DNA of 64,000 bases from a virus. The notes under the pieces are model-generated. The model searched no databases. It worked only from the letters and a program-made list of their open reading frames with translations, and was not told the origin of the DNA. A program made the translations under genes and the position numbers. Positions 17,952-24,426 of the stretch are shown here, in pieces (positions within the stretch are counted from its first letter, which is position 1; each line of letters opens with the position of its first letter). The stretch spans positions 1-64,000 of IMG/VR virus record IMGVR_UViG_3300040959_000769, one strand, 5' to 3'.

Positions 17952-18248
17952 CCCCAACCCCTCCCCCCCGGCGTTTGGCGTGCGCTCGTAAGTCCCGACA
18001 GGCGTTTTTGGCTGGGTGGTGTTGCTCGTGTCGATGTCGATGGTCGATAGCTCGTTCGATAGCTCGTGTGTTCGACGTGTTTGACGGGCGGGCGAGCAGT
18101 TCGGCGAGCAGCGGGCGTTGCTGTCGGCGTGTGGGGCGGGTTGGCGAGGCGGGTGGTTTGGGTTGGTGTGTTGTGTGCGAGGCGAGCGGGTTTCGTCACC
18201 GCTCGTTTCGTGACCGCAAGATTATTTCGGATTATTTCGTAAATAGTG

Positions 18249-18276
18249 TTGACATCTGTTGTGTGATGAGTAAGAT
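18249..18276 (+). promoter_or_regulatory. Leaderless promoter
   Basis: TTGACA (18249-18254), 16-nt spacer, TAAGAT (18271-18276), then exactly 7 nt to the ATG at 18284. Transcription should start at or next to the start codon. Confidence 0.8.
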
Positions 18277-18283
18277 GTACAAC

Positions 18284-18610
18284 ATGACAACGACACAGGA
18301 CACCACAGTCATTGACCAGTTCATCAACGCTCTCACCGAAGAGGTCGCAGACGCATCGTTTGACATCTACAAGACGACGAACGTCAAAGCGACAATCAAC
18401 GATGACGAGTTCACCGACATCATGGCGCAGTGGATTGGCGCACAGATTGACGTTGACGTTTCGTTCCATGTGTATTGCGACGAGCCGTACAACGACTACG
18501 CCGAGTACTACCCCATCGTTGACGGAACCGTCACCTACGAGGGTGTCACCTACAAGTTCCATGCCAACGTGTGGAACGGCGACGGCGACATGTGCGAGGT
18601 CGTCCGATGA
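18284..18610 (+). CDS. Hypothetical protein with leaderless promoter
   Basis: 108 residues; start MTTTQDTTVIDQF fixed by the promoter 7 nt upstream (an in-frame ATG 18 nt earlier would lie inside the -10). Acidic, with a beta-rich second half (VSFHVYCDEPY, TVTYEGVTYKFHANVW). Not recognised. First gene of a coupled string that runs to 19799. Confidence 0.75.
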   Translation: MTTTQDTTVIDQFINALTEEVADASFDIYKTTNVKATINDDEFTDIMAQWIGAQIDVDVSFHVYCDEPYNDYAEYYPIVDGTVTYEGVTYKFHANVWNGDGDMCEVVR

Positions 18611-18735
18611 CCCGCACAGTATGGAACGCCGAACATGGCTGGCACGAAACAGACGACGACTACAAGTTGACGATGACCGACACAGGAGCAATCCAATGGG
18701 TCAACACCACAGAACAGGACACAGACGATGAGTGA
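18607..18735 (+). CDS. Small hypothetical protein
   Basis: 42 residues (MTRTVWNAEHGWHETDDDYK start), ATGA overlap with the gene before and overlapping the next start by 8 nt. The chain of overlaps supports real translation. Function unknown. Confidence 0.6.
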   Translation: MTRTVWNAEHGWHETDDDYKLTMTDTGAIQWVNTTEQDTDDE

Positions 18736-18901
18736 GAGATACGACATCTACCACAAAGAGAACTACGACAACGACGGCAACGTGCTAACCCGCACATGGC
18801 ACATCATGGATACAGCGAACCGATGCGCCGACATGGGGTTCACGTTTGACGACCGACAAACAGCGTTAGCGAAAGCCAAACGCCTAGACAGGGGGTTGTG
18901 A
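18728..18901 (+). CDS. Small hypothetical protein
   Basis: 57 residues. The end (TWHIMDTANRCADMG, then FDDRQTALAKAKRL) resembles the next gene product (YVYDTQDEAVAKCNEL), which suggests the two are related by an old duplication: a short sheet followed by a helix with A-AK. TGATG junction to the next gene. Confidence 0.6.
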   Translation: MSERYDIYHKENYDNDGNVLTRTWHIMDTANRCADMGFTFDDRQTALAKAKRLDRGL

Positions 18902-19080
18902 TGAAACGTGTACGACCCGAATACAACATCATGCCCATCCACTACTACGACAGCGACACAGCAGACGCGAACGTGATACGCACCGAATACGTCGTAACCA
19001 GACACGAACGTCCCATCGGATACGTCTACGACACACAAGACGAAGCAGTCGCAAAGTGCAACGAACTAGAGACAGCATGA
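18901..19080 (+). CDS. Small hypothetical protein, likely paralogue of the preceding gene
   Basis: 59 residues. Pattern VTRHERPIGYVYDTQDEAVAKC, similar in layout to the preceding product. Coupled to both neighbours (TGATG before, ATGA after). Function unknown. Confidence 0.6.
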   Translation: MKRVRPEYNIMPIHYYDSDTADANVIRTEYVVTRHERPIGYVYDTQDEAVAKCNELETA

Positions 19081-19799
19081 CATCATTCGTGGATGTCGAA
19101 CCAGACGGCACGTTTCTGCCGGAAGATAAGCACACCATCTCAGACGGCGGAGACCCCAACGTGTTCGGCGGGGTTCTTCATGCCGTCGCTTTGACGGGAG
19201 CCGACAAGCCGGTAGTGAACATCACGACCACGTTCAGACGGTTAGCAAAGCCGTTCGTGCCTATCTCGTCGTATGTGACCAGAACAGACTTGTACGACAT
19301 CGTGACCCTAAAACAGGGCGGTGCCGTCATTAGTACCAGCACTCTCATCACATCGGACAAGCCCATCAGCAATGTTGGCGATGTTGACCCTTTGCCGCAT
19401 AAGCAGTTCCGTGAACGGGAATGGGATTGGGGTTGGGGCAGCGGCAGCGACTTGCTGGCGTACATGACCGGATACTTTCGGCGAGACAGGTCGATGATGT
19501 GGCTCAAGGACCACAAGATGGACCTGGCGGCGGTTGCCACACTTTGCGACTTCGGGACTATCAACCTCGTGCCTCTCGTGGGACAGTTCGGTCGAACAGT
19601 GATGTTGACGTCGCACTTCACCGGGGTGCTGCCGGAATGCTCGAGCCAGGTGACACATCAGATTCGAGCCCAGAGTCAAGGATGTCTCATCACCCAACTT
19701 GACCAGTACACCGAGGATGGTCGCCCTGTGTGTTTGACCACGATGACCGCGAAGGTACGTCAACTTGATACGGGTTGGAAGGGCGGCACTTTCTCTTAG
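19077..19799 (+). CDS. Acyl-CoA thioesterase-like double hot-dog protein (TesB/4HBT_3 type)
   Basis: 240 residues. N-terminal half: VFGGVLHAVALTGA helix, strand ITTTFRRLAKPFVP, then VTLKQGGAVISTSTLI. C-terminal half: DLAAVATLCDFGTIN, VMLTSHFTGVLP, QGCLITQLDQYTEDGRPV. This is the two-hot-dog layout of TesB-like acyl-CoA thioesterases (first hot dog with FGG helix, second with an Asp at the start of its helix). Such an enzyme would hydrolyse fatty-acyl or related CoA thioesters in the cytoplasm. It is unexpected in a phage. Match is by pattern, not alignment; ATGA overlap upstream. Confidence 0.6.
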   Translation: MTSFVDVEPDGTFLPEDKHTISDGGDPNVFGGVLHAVALTGADKPVVNITTTFRRLAKPFVPISSYVTRTDLYDIVTLKQGGAVISTSTLITSDKPISNVGDVDPLPHKQFREREWDWGWGSGSDLLAYMTGYFRRDRSMMWLKDHKMDLAAVATLCDFGTINLVPLVGQFGRTVMLTSHFTGVLPECSSQVTHQIRAQSQGCLITQLDQYTEDGRPVCLTTMTAKVRQLDTGWKGGTFS

Positions 19800-19934
19800 T
19801 TCGTAAGGCATACATGGTTCACGCCACCTCGTCCTGTAGAGGGGTATGCCTCTCCTGTCTGTTGGTTTAGGTGAAAAGGGGACAGAAGGAGTGACAGTGA
19901 GCCAGCAGCGAGAACCTTTCACGAGGTCTCAACG

Positions 19935-19975
19935 AAGCCCCATCTTGCTTGCCTGTTTGCCGGATGGGGCTTTGT
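19935..19975 (+). terminator. Putative terminator between convergent units
   Basis: AAGCCCCATC, an 18-nt loop, GATGGGGCTT, then TTGTG. It lies between the rightward thioesterase operon and the leftward small membrane gene, and could serve both directions. Confidence 0.5.
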
Positions 19976-19981
19976 GCTGTA

Positions 19982-20143
19982 TCAGCGTCTATGCCGATAC
20001 CACGAAGGGGAAGCAGTGGAACTAGGGGACTTAGGGTGTACGACCTGCGAGCGGAGCCACGCAACAGCCGAAACAGCAAGCATCAGATAGCTCAGCAGCA
20101 CGCTGCCGCACAGTGCGACGACCAGCCCGACCTTACCGTTCAT
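19982..20143 (-). CDS. Small single-pass membrane protein
   Basis: 53 residues from the ATG at 20143 (AAGG 6 nt upstream; overlaps the previous stop by 11 nt). One membrane helix (VGLVVALCGSVLLSYLMLA) then a basic Ser/Pro-rich tail. Function unknown. Confidence 0.55.
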   Translation of the reverse strand: MNGKVGLVVALCGSVLLSYLMLAVSAVAWLRSQVVHPKSPSSTASPSWYRHRR

Positions 20144-20300
20144 GCCGAGCCTTGTCATGGGTTCGAAGAGGATGCCCGTTTTGGAGATACTGCCGCTTCT
20201 TTCCGGCTTTCGTACCAGAAACAGTTTCGACTTCACCCGTTCGAGGATTCAGTCGAGTTCGAGACCCGGACCGCTGCGACGTCGACTTCTTCTTGCCCAT
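20133..20300 (-). CDS. Short basic protein
   Basis: 55 residues opening MGKKKSTSQRSGSRTR; strongly basic throughout and probably disordered, so perhaps nucleic-acid-binding. A -10-like GATAAT lies 6 nt before the start, which suggests a leaderless transcript. It overlaps the membrane-protein gene after it. Confidence 0.5.
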   Translation of the reverse strand: MGKKKSTSQRSGSRTRLNPRTGEVETVSGTKAGKKRQYLQNGHPLRTHDKARHER

Positions 20301-20335
20301 CAGCCCATTATCTCACAACGGGACTTACGACCGGA

Positions 20336-20965
20336 TCACAGGTCATACTGGATGAACCAGCCTGCACAGTCAGCTACAGTCATCGAGAACTCGAGGCGAA
20401 GTCGATCCCAGTCTTCAGAATGTTCGATCACTCCGGCGTCGAGGCACTCCTCGAGCGCGTCACAGAACCCGTTGTTCCTCAGCAAAGACGTATCGTCTGT
20501 ATGGAGAACATCTCCGAATACCACTTTCTTGCCTACCTCAATGTCAAAAGGTTGGGCACAAATGTGGATGTCGTCCTCCTCCTCAACGTGGATGATTGAC
20601 AAGCACTCCGTCACATCTCCCTCGCCCTTGCCGAACTCCTCAGACAGCGACTTATCCCTTGTTTTATCAGGCTTCTGAGACACGAACGCTTCTGACAGCA
20701 AGGTGAACGAATCGCAGCCCCAAGCACGACGCATCACATGTGCAGCGAAACCGAGACGCTCCATGCGGTCGTCCTCATCGTCGTTATCGCCCCAACCAAT
20801 GTCGTACTGTCCAATTACTGCTAAATGGTCGTCCTTCCAACCAAACAGATTCATCTGAAGTTCCTCACCGATGCCGTACTCGGCGACCAAGTGACGTTTA
20901 GCCGACTGACCAACCGCTAATGCGAGAGCAACTTTTGACTCAGAGCCGGGGTAAACGTCTTCCAC
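20336..20965 (-). CDS. Hypothetical acidic protein
   Basis: 209 residues, GTG start at 20965 with a TAGCCT hexamer 8 nt upstream. Mixed alpha/beta with strongly acidic stretches (DNDDEDDRMER; VEEEDDIH). No conserved motif recognised. It may head the leftward run 20965-19982. Confidence 0.6.
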   Translation of the reverse strand: MEDVYPGSESKVALALAVGQSAKRHLVAEYGIGEELQMNLFGWKDDHLAVIGQYDIGWGDNDDEDDRMERLGFAAHVMRRAWGCDSFTLLSEAFVSQKPDKTRDKSLSEEFGKGEGDVTECLSIIHVEEEDDIHICAQPFDIEVGKKVVFGDVLHTDDTSLLRNNGFCDALEECLDAGVIEHSEDWDRLRLEFSMTVADCAGWFIQYDL

Positions 20966-21040
20966 GACTGTTCAGGCTAGTTGATTTCGTCTGGATTTAG
21001 TGGATCTCCTTCGTTTCCACCACGCCAATCGAGAACAAAC

Positions 21041-21046
21041 TAGGCT
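21041..21046 (+). promoter_or_regulatory. Leaderless -10 element
   Basis: TAGGCT ends 7 nt before the ATG at 21054; the -35 is weak. Confidence 0.5.
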
Positions 21047-21053
21047 TATCAAC

Positions 21054-21362
21054 ATGCCAGAACCCAAAGCAAACAAGAAACCAGCAGCCAAAAAGACACC
21101 TGCCAAGAAAACAGCAGCGAAGAAGACAGCCGGAACGAAGAAGACTGTCGCCAAGAAGCCTGCCGCCAAGAAAACCCCAGCCAAAGCCGCCTCGACCAAG
21201 AAAACCACCCCGTCAAAAGCTGCCGCAGCAAAGAAAACAGCTCCCGCAGCGAAGAAAACAGCGGCAGAACCCCCCAAGAACAGCGGCACAAATGTTGTTT
21301 TGATCAACGACATCAAGGATCCAAGCATTCGAAAGCGTCTCGCCGCCTGGTTCAGGCGATAA
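21054..21362 (+). CDS. Histone H1-like Lys/Ala/Pro-rich protein
   Basis: 102 residues. From residue 5 to about 75 it is almost only Lys, Ala, Pro and Thr in KKxAAKKTP-type repeats, as in histone H1 tails, bacterial Hc1/HctA-like proteins and the HupB tail of mycobacteria. A short non-repetitive C-terminus (VVLINDIKDPSIRKRL) may be an interaction patch. Expected to bind DNA non-specifically, perhaps to condense phage DNA or displace host nucleoid proteins. It ends 11 nt inside the convergent gene. Confidence 0.75.
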   Translation: MPEPKANKKPAAKKTPAKKTAAKKTAGTKKTVAKKPAAKKTPAKAASTKKTTPSKAAAAKKTAPAAKKTAAEPPKNSGTNVVLINDIKDPSIRKRLAAWFRR

Positions 21363-21840
21363 CCCGCCGGATTTCGTCCGCCGTCAGCAGCACGAGCGCG
21401 TACGACACCCCCATCGAGCCGGACTCGTCATCAACTATGACCTCAACTGAGTCATGCGGGACTGCAAAGTGTGACGATAACGCCGCTCGAACCTGAGCGA
21501 CTGTTCGTTCCCCAGCAGCCAGGCTCGACCCCAAAGGATCGAGGAGATCCTGATCTTCGTCGAGATTTTCGACGAGTTCGACCTGGAGATTGCTTCGTTC
21601 GACCTGGTTTTTGTGTCGATCAGCCAGGACGCAGCCGGTACATGCCAGCAGATCTGTCGCCGATTTCCTTTTCCTCGACTCAATGTGACCGCATTCGAGG
21701 TGATGGAGCCACTCGACCTGCCCCCACGAGCCGGTCTTCTCGATTCGAGTGACCTTCTTCCTCGGAGCCGCCTTCTTATTTACCGGCTCTCGAACCACAC
21801 TTCTGCCTCGCTGACTGCTCTTGCGAGTCCCGCTCCCCAT
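21352..21840 (-). CDS. Hypothetical protein with possible zinc site
   Basis: Up to 162 residues. HHLECGHIESRKRKSATDLLAC followed by TGC gives a C-x-H...C-x2-C arrangement common in small phage proteins. The second half is acidic with GERTVAQVRAALSSHF. The ATG at 21840 would overlap the upstream gene by 61 nt; a GTG at codon 15 with GAGG upstream would shorten this to 18 nt. Confidence 0.6.
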   Translation of the reverse strand: MGSGTRKSSQRGRSVVREPVNKKAAPRKKVTRIEKTGSWGQVEWLHHLECGHIESRKRKSATDLLACTGCVLADRHKNQVERSNLQVELVENLDEDQDLLDPLGSSLAAGERTVAQVRAALSSHFAVPHDSVEVIVDDESGSMGVSYALVLLTADEIRRVIA

Positions 21841-22163
21841 TTTGATTCAAGCGCCATCGCCCAAGGCTGCGCTCTCCATCCGGGGATGCCCTGACCCTGA
21901 TCGTAAATGTACTCGATCTTCGTTGCGGCGAGCTCCTCGACTCGTGTCCAGAGTTCTTGCTGCGTCCTGATCCATCCGGCTAACTCGGCGTCCTGCTCCT
22001 CGGTGCGTTCCATCAACACAAGCATCGCAATGTTTGACGGGGGCAACACCTCCAGAACATCTTGCTCAATCTCATCCAGATTTGTGACAGCGAGAAGTAT
22101 CTGCGACTGCTCCAGCAAATCTTTTGGAATTTCTCCAACAAAAGTGTTGACATCTGTGCTCAT
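21780..22163 (-). CDS. Hypothetical helical protein, leaderless
   Basis: 127 residues. The start MSTDVNTF at 22163 is preferred over an upstream ATG because TACTCT lies exactly 7 nt upstream, the spacing seen at the other leaderless genes. Product is helical and acidic, with GWIRTQQELWTRVEELAATK suggesting a coiled coil. Function unknown. Confidence 0.6.
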   Translation of the reverse strand: MSTDVNTFVGEIPKDLLEQSQILLAVTNLDEIEQDVLEVLPPSNIAMLVLMERTEEQDAELAGWIRTQQELWTRVEELAATKIEYIYDQGQGIPGWRAQPWAMALESKWGAGLARAVSEAEVWFESR

Positions 22164-22176
22164 ACTTATTAGAGTA
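22147..22176. promoter_or_regulatory. Overlapping divergent leaderless promoters
   Basis: Plus strand: TTGACA (22147-22152), 17-nt spacer, TAGAGT (22170-22175), 7 nt to ATG at 22183. Minus strand: TACTCT (22176-22171), 7 nt to ATG at 22163. The two -10 elements share five bases, so the promoters should exclude each other. Confidence 0.7.
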
Positions 22177-22182
22177 GTCCAC

Positions 22183-22446
22183 ATGACCTACATCAAGTGC
22201 ACACACCCTCCTATCTATTACACAGTTCGTACCTGCGTGCGCTTCGTTTTCTGGGGCTCAATCGCAACACTCGCTATCTGGGCGGTCATGCTCATCGGTG
22301 TCAAGGCAAACGCCTACAACCCGTGCCCTATCAACCTTCACAGCAACTTCACCTACAGCACCACCGAGTGGTACCCCACAATGGAATGCGACATGCCTGA
22401 GAACGTGGAAGTTGACCTACAAGGCAACTGGTGGTGGGCATCGTGA
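22183..22446 (+). CDS. Small membrane protein with extracytoplasmic tail
   Basis: 87 residues. A basic N-terminus leads into one membrane helix (VFWGSIATLAIWAVMLIGV), then a Cys/Tyr/Trp-rich tail likely outside the membrane. Start set by the promoter 7 nt upstream. Its stop overlaps the next start (GTGA). Function unknown; superinfection exclusion is one guess. Confidence 0.65.
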   Translation: MTYIKCTHPPIYYTVRTCVRFVFWGSIATLAIWAVMLIGVKANAYNPCPINLHSNFTYSTTEWYPTMECDMPENVEVDLQGNWWWAS

Positions 22447-22541
22447 TCTCACAGCCCTTCGTCATCTTCATGATGTCACTCCTCCTGATCGCCACTATCG
22501 CCTTCGGTATAGCCGAGAAAGGCAAAGGTGACTGGGAATGA
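22443..22541 (+). CDS. Tiny membrane protein
   Basis: 32 residues, GTG start overlapping the previous stop (GTGA) and ATGA overlap with the next gene. One hydrophobic helix (FVIFMMSLLLIATIAFGIA) then KGKGDWE. The double overlap argues for real expression. Confidence 0.55.
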   Translation: MISQPFVIFMMSLLLIATIAFGIAEKGKGDWE

Positions 22542-22750
22542 GCGACAACCAAATCCCCGACCAATCGTGGAAATACGAAAAGTCCTGTTGGATCGCCGTT
22601 CGTGGCAGAGGATCCATGGGACCCGACGTTCACTGGGGTCCTTTTGAAACATACGCCGACATAGAGGACTGGGCTAAAACCCTGAACTTCGCTGTAGGCT
22701 TCGTAGAACTCAAAGATCCGGACTCAGATCCATCGACCTGGTGGACCTGA
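22538..22750 (+). CDS. Small hypothetical protein
   Basis: 70 residues, aromatic-rich (SWKYEKSCWIAVRG; VHWGPFETYADIEDWAK). Third gene in a coupled three-gene unit that ends at the strong hairpin at 22811. Function unknown. Confidence 0.65.
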   Translation: MSDNQIPDQSWKYEKSCWIAVRGRGSMGPDVHWGPFETYADIEDWAKTLNFAVGFVELKDPDSDPSTWWT

Positions 22751-22810
22751 CAATGATCTCAAAATCAACTGGTGAGTGGTAGTAGGTCATACAAAACAAA
22801 CCAGTAATAG

Positions 22811-22848
22811 AAAGACCCCCCGAGTTTCTTCTTCCTCGGGGGGTCTTT
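22811..22848. terminator. Strong bidirectional terminator
   Basis: A 13-bp perfect stem, AAAGACCCCCCGA and its complement, around a 12-nt loop, followed by TCTCATTCTC. It sits between convergent genes. Confidence 0.9.
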
Positions 22849-22859
22849 CTCATTCTCAG

Positions 22860-23048
22860 TTACTTGCTGATAACACCAAGTTGCTCTCTCAGTGCAGTCA
22901 ACTCTGCGTTCGTGTCGTCAATCCTTGCGATCAACATCAACAACGCTGCGACAGTGCCGTACTCCTCGGTCGAAGTGTACGAACGCTCTTGAATATGGGA
23001 CAGGAACTGTGCGTGTTCTGTTGCCAGATCCTGCGCTCCCATCCCCAT
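22860..23048 (-). CDS. Small helical protein downstream of ssb
   Basis: 62 residues, helical (TEEYGTVAALLMLIARI, then AELTALREQLG). Its ATG overlaps the ssb stop (TGATG), so it is translated with ssb. Function unknown; a replication accessory role is possible from position only. Confidence 0.65.
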   Translation of the reverse strand: MGMGAQDLATEHAQFLSHIQERSYTSTEEYGTVAALLMLIARIDDTNAELTALREQLGVISK

Positions 23049-23488
23049 CAGAACGGTTCGCTGTCTTCGGACTGAGACTGGCGAGTCGGAACCTTCCGAC
23101 CTCCGCCGGACTTCGCTCCTCCGTCGCCGTCACGACGCTTGCGGCTGAAACTGTCAATCGCTCGAGCCGACACTGCGACCTCATCTGCGATCAACTCAAC
23201 CGTTGAGCGGTTATTGCCGTCCTTGTCCTCAAAGGTGCGCTGCTCCAGGCGACCGGTGACAATCACTCGGACACCCTTCTCCAGCACTCCTGCCGCATCT
23301 TCGGCGAGTCCACGCCATGCGACAACATTGAAGAACGACGTCTTCTCTTGCTTTTCACCCTTCTGGTCAGTCCAGTAATGGTTCACCGCCATCGAGAAAC
23401 CCAGCTTCGGCGTTCCGCCGTCGCCCAGGAACCTGAGTTCCGGGTCTTGAGTGATGTTACCGACAAGGGTAGTGGGGCTAGCTGACAT
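23048..23488 (-). CDS. ssb: Single-stranded DNA-binding protein
   Basis: 146 residues. OB-fold pattern: TTLVGNITQDPELRF, TSFFNVVAWRGLAEDAA, VRVIVTGRLEQRTFEDKDG and a following beta strand. A Gly-rich linker leads to the acidic tip SEDSEPF, the site that recruits partner proteins in bacterial SSBs. GGAGG lies 6 nt before the ATG. It coats single strands at phage forks. Confidence 0.95.
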   Translation of the reverse strand: MSASPTTLVGNITQDPELRFLGDGGTPKLGFSMAVNHYWTDQKGEKQEKTSFFNVVAWRGLAEDAAGVLEKGVRVIVTGRLEQRTFEDKDGNNRSTVELIADEVAVSARAIDSFSRKRRDGDGGAKSGGGRKVPTRQSQSEDSEPF

Positions 23489-23580
23489 TCGGATCCTCCG
23501 CTTGTTTCAACCCAACGGGACTTCCGTGTGGGCACCGATCATCTTAGCCACCTTTCACCGGGCGATCAAACAACTCGTGC

Positions 23581-23586
23581 TAGATT
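23581..23586 (+). promoter_or_regulatory. Leaderless -10 element
   Basis: TAGATT ends 7 nt before the ATG at 23594. No good -35 is visible. Confidence 0.5.
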
Positions 23587-23593
23587 TTGTCCC

Positions 23594-23812
23594 ATGAAGC
23601 ACGACCCCGCCGACGCTCGACTCTGGATCATCAATCGACTCGCCGAAACTTTGGTGGATCTAGCCGAAGACGACGAAGATGATGCTGTTGTTGATCTTGA
23701 GGAACTCACCGATCAGATGCGGAATGTTGCTGAGATTTTGATTGAGTCCATCAACCTTGTGGTTACTGGTTCAGATGGGACTACAGGGACAGCAGAGTTT
23801 GGTGATGGCTGA
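23594..23812 (+). CDS. Small acidic helical protein, leaderless
   Basis: 72 residues (MKHDPADARLWIINRLAE start), very acidic (LAEDDEDDAVVDLEELTD). Start set by TAGATT 7 nt upstream. It overlaps the next gene by 8 nt. Function unknown. Confidence 0.65.
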   Translation: MKHDPADARLWIINRLAETLVDLAEDDEDDAVVDLEELTDQMRNVAEILIESINLVVTGSDGTTGTAEFGDG

Positions 23813-23984
23813 GAAGCCTTACCAGAACAAGGAACTCCCACATGGTTCTGGTGAAGAGAAGCGTTGCCCTGCATGTATGAAGCTTTACAACCCTGCTGTT
23901 GAGCAGCATGTTGTTTTGGAGAAACCTTTGCACCTCGGTAGGTGCGTGAGATTTACTCCTGGTTCGAACATCCCTCGTTCCTGA
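23805..23984 (+). CDS. Small protein with CPAC motif
   Basis: 59 residues with KRCPACMKLYNP and a later LGRC, a three-cysteine, one-histidine set that may bind zinc. Overlaps the previous gene by 8 nt and its 3' end overlaps the convergent gene by 32 nt. Function unknown. Confidence 0.6.
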   Translation: MAEKPYQNKELPHGSGEEKRCPACMKLYNPAVEQHVVLEKPLHLGRCVRFTPGSNIPRS

Positions 23985-24342
23985 CGACCTCTTCGATCGC
24001 GTTTGCCTGGGCAAGCCCGGATGCGTGAACACATTCGTGTACGAATTTCTCCCAGGCGTCGGTCATTTGTACCTTCATCACGATGTCAGGGTCAAAAGTC
24101 CCGTACTTCTCAAACATGTAGTTGTCGATCTCGTTGCGTTCGAGGACGATCAGGGTGGCGAAGCGTTCGATGTTGTCGATGGAAACCAGAAGATCGACCA
24201 GCCCGTAGTCGCCGAATCGTTTGTGGAACTCGGTGACCAGCCCTTTTGCTGCCGCCCGCCGGAACACTGATTCTGGGTCAACCGCCGCAAACACAATGTT
24301 TTGTAGGCCATCTTCCATTTCTTCGCTGTTTTCGTCGCCCAT
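23953..24342 (-). CDS. Hypothetical helical protein
   Basis: 129 residues; helical and acidic, with FHKRFGDYGLVDLLVSID and WEKFVHECVHASG. No recognised motif (HECVH is not followed by a third zinc ligand that I can place). RBS-like AGGGGC lies upstream of the ATG. Confidence 0.6.
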   Translation of the reverse strand: MGDENSEEMEDGLQNIVFAAVDPESVFRRAAAKGLVTEFHKRFGDYGLVDLLVSIDNIERFATLIVLERNEIDNYMFEKYGTFDPDIVMKVQMTDAWEKFVHECVHASGLAQANAIEEVVRNEGCSNQE

Positions 24343-24362
24343 GTGTTGCCCCTAACGTGAAA

Positions 24363-24391
24363 GTGGGGCGAGGAACTTGTCCCCGCCCCAC
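24363..24391 (-). terminator. Terminator of the DUF932 gene
   Basis: GTGGGGCG, 13-nt loop, CGCCCCAC, followed on the minus strand by TTTCACG. Located between the leftward genes ending at 24427 and starting at 24342. Confidence 0.6.
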
Positions 24392-24426
24392 CATTGTAGG
24401 TGTTATTCAGTTGTCTCTGGGGTGAG

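Larger units (their letters stand above)
15150..18248. other. Strand-skewed compositional island 1
   Basis: The plus strand is extremely A+C-rich from about 15150 to 17950 across the tRNA, three genes and a short frame, then flips abruptly to G+T-rich for about 300 nt of gene-free sequence (17952-18248). That gene-free part has short repeats (GATAGCTCG twice, GGCGAGCAG twice) and no supportable frame. After 18248 composition returns to normal. Confidence 0.7.

Noticed and set aside
17975-18283. In-frame extension upstream of the gene at 18284
   Set aside because: It includes the promoter TTGACA/TAAGAT, which places the start at 18284.
17681-18691. 336-codon minus-strand frame
   Set aside because: It crosses a promoter and the well-supported leaderless gene at 18284 and is low in complexity; it follows from the skewed sequence.
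19308-19922. 204-codon minus-strand frame opposite the thioesterase-like gene
   Set aside because: The plus-strand frame has a coherent double hot-dog pattern and ATGA coupling; the minus frame has no ribosome site or recognisable pattern.
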